Shown: positions 1-9,533 of the stretch, one piece after another
How the letters are laid out: each line of letters starts with the position of its first letter
Numbering within the stretch: position 1 is the stretch's first letter
Assembly (NCBI RefSeq): GCF_047663525.1
Contig: NC_092601.1
Coordinates: forward strand, 19,243,501-19,307,500
DNA: 64,000 bases
Source of the DNA: Anas platyrhynchos
Taxonomy: Eukaryota; Chordata; Aves; Anseriformes; Anatidae
Reading direction: 5' to 3'
Translations under genes and position numbers: made by a program
The notes under the pieces: generated by a model
What the model was told of the DNA's origin: nothing
The model's input: only the letters and a program-made list of their open reading frames with translations
Databases searched by the model: none

Positions 1-1379
1 CCCGGCTCCCTCCCAGGGCTCATTAGTGGAGCCCATTAAAGCTTATGTTACACGGCCAATGCATGAACCAAGAAGGGAAATGAGCATGAAATCTGATTGC
101 AAGGTTCGTCAGAGTTGATGGACCTGGGCAGCCGGAACAGCTGTACCTCGAAGGAAGCTGGGACGTGTTGTCAGGCTCTTCCAAGCATTGTTAAACAATC
201 ATCTATAGGCAATGATTATTCATGAGCACAATGAAGATTATCATTTAGAATCCTTAACAATTCAGCACAGCTCCTGTTTGATGTGGCGAGGCTCTAGCAG
301 TGCATTTGCATTAGGGAAAGTATTACTACTTTTGATGGAGGAGAAGGATTACAGGAGAAATCTGCATAAATTTATTGGTAAATGTCATTTAGCATATGTC
401 CAAATGTAATTTATCACTGTTTTGTAGTGCAGACTGTCTGACTCACACAGGGCTTTATTTTTTTTTCAATAAATAACCCCTGTGACAGAATTACCTCACT
501 GGGAGGAAGGGGATGTTAAATCACCAGCGCTGCAGGTGACCAGTGGCTGCCCGGCCGAGGGGACAGAGTGCCCTTGGTGCCAGGGGCTCTCCTCCTGCCC
601 CAGCCTTGGTGCTGGCAGCCCCCCAAGGCTGCTGCCCCTGGGGACACGGGCACACTGCGGGTTCCCCAGGGCCATCACCCAGGCCTGGCAGTGAGCTGCA
701 GCCCCGTGTCCTCCCCCAAACTGCTGCCTCCGCCTCGGCCCCGGGGTCCTGGCAGCCCCGGTCCGTCCTCTCGGGAAGGGATTCCTGGCAAATCCAACAG
801 TTTCCATTCCCATGGGCCCTTTCAAGACTTCTGTTTGGGTTAATTTCGCAGCTGTTTGGGCTCATTCTGTCCTCGATTAACTCTCCAGAGGCATGTTCTT
901 ATCCACAGAGGCTTTTCCAGCTGCCTTGGCTCTGATGTTCGGTTTCCCCTGATCTGCTTGGTGTTCCCCGTGGGACACGAGGTGGTTTGACACACTGGCT
1001 CTGATGGGGTGAGGGCTTTCTGAGGAGTGGGAGCAGCTCCTGGGGCAAGCTTTTTGGTCCCACAAAGCATGCTTTCTGTAAGTGCACCAAGGGGCACACA
1101 ATGCCTGGAGGCAGGAGGGCCCCTGCACCGTCAGCAGACCCAGCCCGTGGCTGCATACAGTGGGACCTTGCAGCCCCTTCCCTGAGGAAGTCGAGCCCGA
1201 GAACCACAAATTTCCACCAGCTTGGAGCTGCAGCCCGGGAAGGCTAAGGGGTGATGCTGACCCCGTGCTGGGGCAGGTGACATCCCACACTGTCGGATGT
1301 CCTCAGCGATCACTGCATCTGACCTCCCCCACCCCGCTTCCACACCTCTCCCGAGCAGGCAAAGACAGGCTCCACCACA
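1..1379. other. Intergenic DNA, distal 5' flank of RBBP6
   Basis: No gene is supported here. The first 480 bases are AT-rich with repeated TAAT/ATTA-type words around 190-270, the texture of a possible conserved non-coding element. From about 481 the base content becomes GC-rich. Several overlapping ORFs on both strands in that part have biased composition, no recognisable domain and no convincing splice structure, so they are not called. Confidence 0.6.
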
Positions 1380-1495
1380 ACGGCCTGATACACCTTATCG
1401 TCTTGTTAGCAGTTAATATTAGCACGGTAGAAATCGCTAATACGTGATATACAATAATTAGAATTCAATTTAATTGCCGAGTAGCTCTTAAACCC
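1380..1495. promoter_or_regulatory. Candidate conserved non-coding element, AT island upstream of RBBP6
   Basis: A short AT-rich island sits abruptly between GC-rich segments. It is dense in homeodomain-type cores: TTAATATTAG near 1412, CTAATAC near 1437, and an AATTAG/AATTTAATT cluster at 1455-1475. Such islands in bird intergenic DNA are often conserved enhancers. Function is inferred from composition and motifs only; no alignment was possible. Confidence 0.3.
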
Positions 1496-4400
1496 CGCAG
1501 AAAAACGTGGCTCCCCCTCGCTGGATGAGGGAGCAGTGCATGGGGACGAGGCCGTCCCGGGAGCTGGGTGAGGACAACACAGCCCAGCAGAGCTCAGGGC
1601 AGGGCAGGATCTGGCCTCCCTCCAGCCTCCTGGGGCCGGCAGCGCACCGCAGCTGGGCTGCATTTGGCTCTGGGTTCTCTGATGTGCCTTGCTGCAGGAG
1701 CACATGGCCTCTCCTCCTCTGGGTCTTGCATGAGGTGGGAAGGAAATGCCTCTCCCAGAAACAGCAGAGAGCTTCACGTGTGGCTGCAGGTACCCCCCAG
1801 GTGAAAAAGGAAACAGAGGAAACAGAGGGCTTTGCAGGGGCTGCCCCACCTGCACCGGTGCTGGGTGCAAGCCAGGGGCTGTTCCATGGACATGCAGGGG
1901 GCTGAGGGCACGCGGCTGGCAGAGCAGTGGGGTTTTGCTGTCCCTGGGGTGGGAGCGTGGCCTGGGAAGGGGTGGCTCTGCAGAAGGCCTTGGGGTCATG
2001 GCAGGTGATCAGTGACACCGGCATGGTGCTGCAGCTAATGGGATTCTGGAGTACCGGTACTTGGGAAATGCCTGAGCAGTATCAGAGAGGATGTTATCTC
2101 TGTGCAGCACCGCTGGGACCAGCGCAGTGTCCTGTCCCGTGCTGGTGTCCGTGCTCCCAGCAAGATGTTAAGAAGCTGGAGAGTTCTGGCAGGAGCTACA
2201 AGAGCTCCTCAAGGTCTGAAAAGCTGGCATGGAGTGAGAGATTAAAGAGATCAGCCTATGCCTCTTGTCACAGAGGAGGTTAAAAGCTCACTTGACTGTG
2301 GTCTCCAAGTACCTCTGTGTGGAGATCTGTGAGAATGGAGGCAGAAAAGGTGTTTATCTGAGACTGACTTAAGCTGGAAGTAAAGCACACATGTTAACAA
2401 AGGATGAAATTAATCTGGGGACAATTGACCCAAAGATGCCCAGCAGGCCTTGAAATCGAGGTTACAAATAACACTTGATTTTGGACTGCTGGTGCTGAGG
2501 GCAGTGCAGAAATCACAAGCGATGCTCATGGGTTAGCATGGTCCCAGAGGCCAGGCAGAGGCAGGCCCTGCGGATGGCTGTTTGTCCATGGGGCTGTTGT
2601 CACCTTATCAGTGAGGGCAGGAGCCCAGGGCCTGCTGAGAGCCCTGCCCCGGGCTCCACGAGGTGATGTCCAGTGACCCAGCAGTGAGCCCAGGACGGCT
2701 CCTGCCAGGAGTTCGCCTTGCACAGCATTTCCTCCTTTTTCTGAAGTGTAAGCACGGAGTGAAAGTACCTGCGTAGCAGGGGCTGGATGCGGACTTTATC
2801 GCCAAGGGATTAAGGGCTGCTGGTGACTCAGAACTGAGATGACTCAAAGCAAGGCAGCATCCGAGGGATAAAGCCAGCCACCACGGCCCCCATCGTCAGC
2901 CGATTGCACAGACTCAGCACCGTCTCCTGAGTGATTAGCGCAACTGCACGGGGAGTTCGCAGAGCAGCAGTGCTGCGATTTGGCACTCTGTCTCCTGAAA
3001 GTCGGTGTCTGTGTCCTGTGATAGCAGCCGCACAGCCAGCCAGGCCCGGTCAGGGCTGGAAAGGAGGGCTCTGGAGGCCGTAAAGAAGGTGCCTTTGATC
3101 CCCGTAATTAACTTTGATGTAAAATGTATTGTGAAACTAAGAATTAGGAGGAAAGCTGGGGTTGCTTTGATGTGTGTGTGGGGATGCGGCCAAGTTTATC
3201 CAAGTTCAGGCACACCATGTGCCAACAGGAGGCCCTGGGCTCCCTGTGTCCAGAAGATCCAGCTTCTGCAGAGGCTATCCAGGCTGGCACAGTGCCACCA
3301 AGGTGTCCGAGTCTGTCCCCACCACGGGGCCCTTGTAACCAAGCAGGGAGAGCCCACGAGCTCCTGCAGCCAGGGCAGCACGAGAAGCTGAGAAGCCCTT
3401 GCCTTAGTGTAAGCACTGCTCTGCAACAACGGAAATGTCAGAGTGTTATCAGCATCATTCTCATCCTAAATCCAAAACACGGCATCATACTAGCCGCTGT
3501 GAAGGAAATTAAAACTCCATCCAAGCCAAAACCAGGGCATCCCTGAAGAAGGTGTGGATTTCCCCCGCCAGTGGCAGATGCGGGTGCTGGAGCTGTGAGG
3601 CCGGCTGAGCACAGTGCAGTGGGCAGGCAGGGTCCTGCTGTCCTCTGCCCTCTTCCAAAATCCCACAGGGATGAAATGTTCCTTCAATGAGAAGGAAATC
3701 CTCCCAGGTTCCAAGTGAGCAAAAGCACAGATTTTAGGAGTCTCAGGCTGAGGAAGAACCCCCTGATGCTGCCTGGTTGTGTGGTTACAGCTATACTTCT
3801 GTCAGCAGCTCCGCAGTCACAGGCTTTCCTGCCTACTAGTGCACTTCAAGGCTTAATTAATGTTGGAGAAGCAATTTACAGATGAAAATTGCAGGCATGA
3901 AACAATCCCAAAAGACAGGTTGGTCAGGAAGAGGTCTGACCCATAACGATGCTTTGCTAAATGTTTTCTGGTGACACTGACTCATTAGAAAACAAATTTC
4001 TGTTGCAGGGGTTCTTGAGCAGAGACAGAGCCCTGGCAAACCCAGCTGGATGGAGCTGCTGCTGCCCGGATCCTGTGTGTCTCTGCAACAGGACAAAAGC
4101 CACACAAAATTTTCTTCCGGGTTGCCAGGTTTCCACAGAGGCATTGCACTTTTGGTCACAGGCAACTTTGCAAAAGAACTGTAGGGACAAGCAATTCCAA
4201 AACCTCTGAGCATTTCTGGTGATTTAGACCACTGTGAGAACAGCACTAAGCCTGTGGGGGGAGTTAAATCCCTCATTAATCTCAGAAAATGTATGTGACA
4301 TTGCCAAATAAACTGTAGGTGGTCCTGTGAAATCAAACTGTTCCTCTGTGTCTTAGGCTCCCTAGGTCCCTTTCCTTTGACTGTTCATTATTTCTCCTTC

Positions 4401-5000
4401 CTTTCACTTCGCAAACTGCAGCACAGTCCCTCACAGATATCTGTAATATTTATTAGTACTTAAAATAACAAATAACACCTCACTTGGGCCCCTGGGCCCA
4501 TTCTTCCCGGCCAGTGCCACCCCAGCAGCCGTACATCAGCAGAGCAGTGGAAGCACGGCAACGTGCGATGCTGGACGGATGGCTGGTGGTGCAGCCCTGA
4601 CCATGGGGAATGAGCTAGACAGACCCTAATCTTTAAGGAATCATCCCAGAACTGTAATGGATTTTTTCATGAAAAAGTAGCTGGGCAGTTTACAGGAGAG
4701 CATGAAGACACTAGCGGGTAAGAAGGCTCCCAGGAACTTTAACAAAGCCAACTTCCACCCCTGGGTTTTGAATAGGGATGAGCAAATAATGCCCAAGCTG
4801 GGAAAACCACAGGGCAGCCACGGGATGCTGGAACTCTGGGCAGTAAAATGAACTTGCGGTATTTCTCCAGTTCTCAGACACAGGTAAAAATGTCACAGCC
4901 GAGCTTCTCCTTAACTGTTCCAGCAGAAGGGTCAGTGATTCAGTTAGGGATGGTGGCAGGGCACAAAATAAAAGAATTCTGCTTCTTCATCCCATAGTTA
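1496..5000. other. Intergenic DNA, no gene seen
   Basis: GC-rich to about 2280, then mixed. I see no ORF with domain-like content, no exon with good flanking splice sites, no tRNA and no repeat family I recognise. The open frames are short and overlap on both strands. Confidence 0.6.
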
Positions 5001-6930
5001 TTCTGTATTGTTCTGAGAATAATTGGAGGATTCACAGCTCCCCAGCTGGACTATCAATCCAGCACATTTCACATGCATTCATCAGGCAGTGCCCAAATCA
5101 CCATTTTTCAGTCTTGAACTCAGAACAATGGAACGGGATATTTATTAAAAACAAGAGGATGTGTTCTGATTAGCTTTGGTCTGTTTCTGACAAAGCTCCT
5201 TCTATTTATGGTGGCAAAGATAAGGAAAAGTCCGTATTTCTTTCTCAGCTGATACTATTGTTTTAGGAAAGAAAGCTGGAGGGGCGGAGAGCCAAGGACT
5301 GCTGACACCAGGTGTGCACCTCCCCTCCTTCAGGCTGCACTGGCGTTTGGGATTCTCCATCTGGCCTTGCAAAGGCATTCTCATCTTGGGAAGCTTTCGG
5401 AATCATGAAACCAGAAATCTGAAAGCTTCAGTGACAATTCCTGGAAAATATCCCAGGGATTAAAAAATGCCCATTGGGAACCCCGGGCTCTTTTCTAACC
5501 CAGAATTGTGCCCAAGTGAAGTGCAGGTGGGTGATCAGAGCTCTGCAGCACTCAGAGCAAGTGGGGTTTAGTCCCTTTGCAAGCAGATTATCATTATCAT
5601 TCCTCCTGTTTTCGTTGGCAGAATGTGGCTCAGCACTAACAGCCCCTTGCCTTATATTTGACAAAATCCCCTTCTTTTTTCTCTCCTCAGAAAACAGTTT
5701 TATAAAGCCCTGTACAAAGACAGGGAGCTCCAACTCTGTCAGCTTTCACGCTTAGCAGCCGGAAAGGTGTGCTGCACAGACAGCTGCGGACTGCCACCGC
5801 ATAAGGAATATCCTGCCTGCAGAAGGCTGGCTTCGATCCAGGATCATCAGAGTTTTAAGCTTGTGGCTAAGAGGGAAAATCAATAGAATTGTACAGAAAT
5901 CAGATCCCACAGGTGCAATACGGAACTGGAACCGGCAAAGGGTCGATACGGCTCAAGTGAGGACCTCCCCGCAGAAAACCGCAGTGCCATTTCCACCTGT
6001 GAGCTTTGGTTTCAGGAGGAAATAGCAAGAAAACCTTCTGGAGACTTTGAAGTATCCTCAGAGCTGGAAGAATATGATCAAGATCACCCATGGTTCACCC
6101 ACTGCTCTGTGTTTTAATGCAGAGGGTTATACTAAATGATGGCACTTTTCTCCTTACCCTTATAGTCTGTGAGTGTTTGAGTGAAGAGAGCAACTGTGGA
6201 TGTGTCACACTTGGGAAACATGCTGGTTTCTGGCACTGACCATGAGTGGTTTGTGGATATGAAGGTTAAGTTGGGAGCTTGGTGAATGTGGTGTGCTGCC
6301 ACCTGTAATGTGGTTCCTGGCTGGGCACAGATGTGGCCGTGCTGGTTCAACACCTGCTTTCTCCCTTTGGTCAGCAAGGTGGAAGTGCAGACACCTGCAT
6401 GATGCTGCTCTTGGATGGCCTTCATTTACCACCCCATGGGTTCCAAGTTTTGATCACTGTGCTCAAAATGTGTTAAGTTACCAATGGTAACAAGTTGGGG
6501 TGATGTAGTTGTGAGTCACGGTTTGGTGTGTGTGGTGTACACACACGAGCTGTACACAGAGCAGCTGAACAGAAGGGAGCAGGAGAAGAAAAGAACCAGA
6601 GGTTGGTTTGTTGCTTTTTGTTCATGCTTTTTTTTCTCCTTCTTTTTTTTTTTTTTTTTTCTTTTCTTAGTGTACCGATGGTATTGTCATCCTTAATTAA
6701 AGCTTAGCTTTAACCAGTGCCTGCTCACAGCATGTTACCTCAGAAGCTGCACTGATGACACCGAGCTGTGGAACTGTGACATTACAGAGCCATGTGGATA
6801 TTCCAGCAAAACTGGCCAAGTGGGCCGACAGCTCTGCAGGTGCTGGTTTGGGCTCTCAGATTGCTGGAGAGCCCCAAATGCTCGTGGCAATGCAAGCTCC
6901 ACTCTTCTTGTGTAGAGCTCACAGCTAAAG

Positions 6931-6981
6931 TTAAAATAAAAATAAAATAAAAAAAATTAAAAAAAATAAATAAATAAAAAA
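6931..6981. repeat. A-rich simple repeat (AAAAT/AAAT)
   Basis: About 50 bases of imperfect AAAAT and AAAT units with long A runs. No retroposon body could be recognised on either side, so it is called a simple repeat and not a poly(A) tail. Confidence 0.8.
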
Positions 6982-8109
6982 GGAGGGGGAGTCTTTGCTC
7001 CCAACAAAACAAACTGAAGAATGAAATGCAAACACAGACCATCCCACTATGCCACCCTGCTTATTTACATGTCTTTTTCCAGCAGACTTACTACTGTGGC
7101 TCTGAAGTTATTAGAAATAGTTTGCCCTTTCTAGTTTCAAGTTTGTTCACTTGTTTGCTTTTTATACAGCAGGTACTTCCCAGACATTCGGGAGCAGTGT
7201 TGTCACAGGCAGCACTCAGTCTGAACACTCGGATTCTCAGAAGGAAGCCGCACAGACAGCTTGGCAAAAGTGTGCTCGGTGCAGCACGGCAGAAATGTGC
7301 AGAGAAATAAGCTGCTTCCAGATCAATAAAGGAGTAAATGAGAGGAAGCTTCCTACACAGCTCCTAATAATCTGTAATGGAAAAACTATGAGACTACATT
7401 TTAACCCAAATACCTTCTTTATTGCTCTTTTTAAAGATAATCTGTGAGTCTGACCTACAACAGTGACAGCAAACCTTGGGTAACTTATGCTTTAGGTTGT
7501 TTTGCAGAATGTGGAGGACAATTCACTGCTGAACATATCTGAAAGCAAAAGGGTTAAAAGTCGCAGAAGTAACTTAGAGCTACAAAAATAGTGGTGATGC
7601 CAGCAGGTGTACAGAGCACACCAAGCCACAACGCTGCTCTCGTATTTGCCTAGACTTTCAGAACCTAAACCAGCTCTCTCCAAAAGCCACGCAAGTGTTT
7701 TCTCGTCTTCCTGTGAGGTTCCTTGTGTACTTTTTAAAGTTATAAATGAATAATTCTTCATCTGCTGCAACAACAAACCAATATGACACAAACATTTCTG
7801 CTGAGTGTGGTTAAACATCATTTAATAGGCATGTCAGGTCTGGTACTTATGTGGAAGCTAGCTTAAAAAAAAAAACAGTAGTATGGATGTGCTGACATTC
7901 CTTTGTGGAATTATTAAAACCTCAAACAATCGAGTGGAGACAAACTGCTTTATGCACAGCCTGTGCAGGCTGCAGACCCCACATACTTCATAGCTCAGTC
8001 CCCTCACACACACAGGTCCTTTTTCCCTGGGGTGCACGAACCCCCCGAGTGTAATCTGTAGGGTTTAGATGCCAGAGGTTTCCTAGCGTAGCAATTTAAT
8101 GAGAAATGC

Positions 8110-8132
8110 TTGTTTGTTTGTTTGTTTGTTTG
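8110..8132. repeat. (TTTG)n microsatellite
   Basis: Five to six perfect tandem copies of the tetranucleotide, about 1.2 kb upstream of the RBBP6 start codon and outside the CpG island. Confidence 0.9.
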
Positions 8133-8543
8133 CCTTTCCCAAGCCTGTTGGGCTTCGCTGTTTTTACTTAGAAATGTACCTGCTCTTAGGTTGGTTTGTT
8201 TTAGTTGGTTTGTTTCAGCACCGCCTGATACTCTAAAGTACTGGGTTTAAAGTACCAGGTATGAAGTTTGTCTGCAGGGACTGGGCTCTAGAGCACCAGG
8301 AACAACCCCTTGTGCAGTGAAGTTTGGAGCTGGAAGTTTGCTTGGTGATAAATGTGCTGGCTCCTGAGCAGCGCAAAACGATGGACAAACGGGGGGATAA
8401 TAAAAATAATAAAAACGTTAATAAAAACACGGCACCCACGGGAAGGGGATGAGCAGCAGCTGTGCGGTTTGGTTCCATTTATTAGGAGGGAAAGGAAAAG
8501 GGCGGGCGGGGGGCGTGAGGGACACGGCGCTGTGGGGGCACAC

Positions 8544-8675
8544 GGGGGGTGACACCGTGAGGCGGCTCCGTGAAGTGACATGGGGGGTGACAACGGGGGA
8601 TGGCTGCGTGAGGTGACACGGGGGGTGACACCGGGGGGTGACACCAGGGGGTGACACCAGGGGGTGGCTCCATGA
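8544..8675 (+). repeat. G-rich minisatellite at the edge of the RBBP6 CpG island
   Basis: A run of degenerate tandem units built on GGGGGTGACA(C/A)C, about 12-14 bp each, interspersed with GTGAGG-type spacers. The units nearest the promoter, at 8641-8653 and 8654-8667, are almost identical (ACACCAGGGGGTG). Runs of five to six Gs occur repeatedly, so the + strand could form G-quadruplexes. The ACACCAGGGGGTG units also resemble the CTCF core motif. It lies immediately upstream of a poly-C run (about 8692-8704) and the CpG island. Confidence 0.7.
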
Positions 8676-8771
8676 GGCGCCGCCATTACCGCCCCCCCCC
8701 CCCTTGGCCGCCAACGGCCGCTCCGCTGGGGGGCGCGCGCAGCCCCTCGGGGAGGGCGTGGCGGCGGCGCC

Positions 8772-8822
8772 CACGTGACGCGGGCCGCGCGGCCGCTTTG
8801 TCATCCTGCGCTGAGTCACGTG
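8772..8822. promoter_or_regulatory. Pair of CACGTG E-boxes, one fused to an AP-1 word
   Basis: CACGTGAC at 8772-8779 and GTCACGTGG at 8815-8823 are USF/MYC/TFE-type E-boxes in opposite orientation, 45 bp apart. The second overlaps TGAGTCA. Occupancy is inference. Confidence 0.5.
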
Positions 8823-8842
8823 GGGTGGGCGCGGCGTGCCGT

Positions 8843-8854
8843 TGCGCACGCGCA
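8843..8854. promoter_or_regulatory. NRF1 palindromic binding site
   Basis: TGCGCACGCGCA matches the NRF1 consensus YGCGCAYGCGCR at every position. NRF1 sites usually lie close to transcription start sites of TATA-less housekeeping genes, which fits this CpG-island promoter. Confidence 0.7.
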
Positions 8855-9139
8855 GTGCGGCGCCCGCGGCGGCCCGTGCGGTTGGCGGCCGGGAAACCCC
8901 TCGGAGGAGCGCCGAGGCGGGGGCGCCGCAGCCGCCATAGCGACCGGGCCGGGACGGGCCGGGGGGCGCCGCCGCCGCCGCGCGGGGCCGGGAGCGGAGC
9001 GCAGCGGGGCCGGGGCCGAGCCGAGCGGCGGGGAGCAGCCGGGGGGGTGCCGAGGCCGCCGCGGCCCAGCTCGATCGCGAGGGCCGGAGTCGTCGCGGGG
9101 CGGGGGCGGGGGCCGGGGCCTGGCGGCGCCGCCGCCGCC

Positions 9140-9151
9140 ATGGAGCGCTGA
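9140..9151 (+). CDS. Upstream ORF 1 in the presumed RBBP6 leader (3 codons plus stop)
   Basis: ATG-GAG-CGC-TGA in a near-ideal initiation context (GCCGCCATGG, G at -3 and G at +4). It is present in the mRNA only if transcription starts upstream of 9140, which the promoter motifs suggest but do not prove. A minimal uORF in strong context would be expected to reduce or tune initiation at the main ATG, 228 bases downstream. Confidence 0.35.
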   Translation: MER

Positions 9152-9194
9152 GGCCTCCGCCCGCCCAGCCCGGCCCAGGCCGCGCGGCCTGCCC

Positions 9195-9218
9195 ATGGCG
9201 GAGCGGCGCGGGCCCTGA
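9195..9218 (+). CDS. Upstream ORF 2 in the presumed RBBP6 leader (7 codons plus stop)
   Basis: Encodes MAERRGP and ends with TGA at 9216-9218. The context has G at +4 but C at -3, so it is weaker than uORF 1. It ends 149 bases before the main start codon, leaving room for reinitiation. Translation is inference. Confidence 0.3.
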   Translation: MAERRGP

Positions 9219-9367
9219 GCGCCGCCCGAGCCCAGCCGCCTCCGGCCGCCGCCGGCCCGCGCTGCCCGGCGCTGCGCAGCCCTGCCCCGCCTGGCCGCGG
9301 GGCCGCACCCGGCGTCGAGGCCGTGCCGCCGCCGCCGTCCCGCAGCGGGCGCCGCCCGGCCCCAGCC

Positions 9368-9533
9368 ATGTCGTGCGTGCACTACAAGTTCTCGTCCAAG
9401 CTCAACTATGACACGGTCACCTTCGACGGCCTCCACATCTCCCTGTGCGACCTCAAGCGCCAGATCATGGCCCGCGAGAAGCTGAAGGCGGCCGACTGCG
9501 ACCTGCAGATCACCAACGCCCAGACCAAAGAAG
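9368..9533 (+). CDS. RBBP6: RBBP6 exon 1 (coding part): start of DWNN domain
   Basis: Residues 1-55 plus one base of codon 56. It encodes the first two thirds of the DWNN ubiquitin-like fold, through ITNAQTKE. The start ATG has G at -3. The donor is AAG|GTGCGT. The upstream in-frame Met at 9323 lies in CpG-island leader sequence and is not part of the family protein. Confidence 0.96.

Larger units (their letters stand above)
5001..8480. other. Intergenic DNA proximal to RBBP6, with simple repeats
   Basis: Mostly moderate-AT sequence without a recognisable gene. It contains a T-rich homopolymer tract near 6641-6662, an (AAAAT)/(AAAT)-type tract at 6931-6981 and a (TTTG)n tract at about 8110-8132. 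These microsatellites are neutral landmarks. No transposon ends or target-site duplications were found around the A-rich tracts. Confidence 0.6.
8690..9367 (+). promoter_or_regulatory. RBBP6: RBBP6 CpG-island promoter and 5' untranslated region
   Basis: Very GC- and CpG-rich sequence running into the first coding exon, with no TATA box, typical of a housekeeping promoter. Visible sites are two CACGTG E-boxes (8772-8777 and 8817-8822, the second overlapping an AP-1 word TGAGTCA at 8812-8818), a full palindromic NRF1 site (8843-8854) and YY1-type GCCGCCAT words at 8931-8938 and 9134-9141. The start site is not visible; the NRF1 position suggests transcription begins a short way downstream, roughly 8860-9130. 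If so, the leader contains two short upstream ORFs. The long antisense ORFs here are composition artefacts. Confidence 0.75.

Noticed and set aside
6931-6981. A-rich tract as the tail of a retroposed element
   Set aside because: No SINE, LINE or processed-gene body upstream and no target-site duplication.
8418-9436. Long antisense ORFs across the CpG island (up to 296 codons)
   Set aside because: Proline/arginine/alanine-rich composition from CpG-island DNA, overlapping frames on both strands, no domain; they are shadows of the promoter and exon 1.
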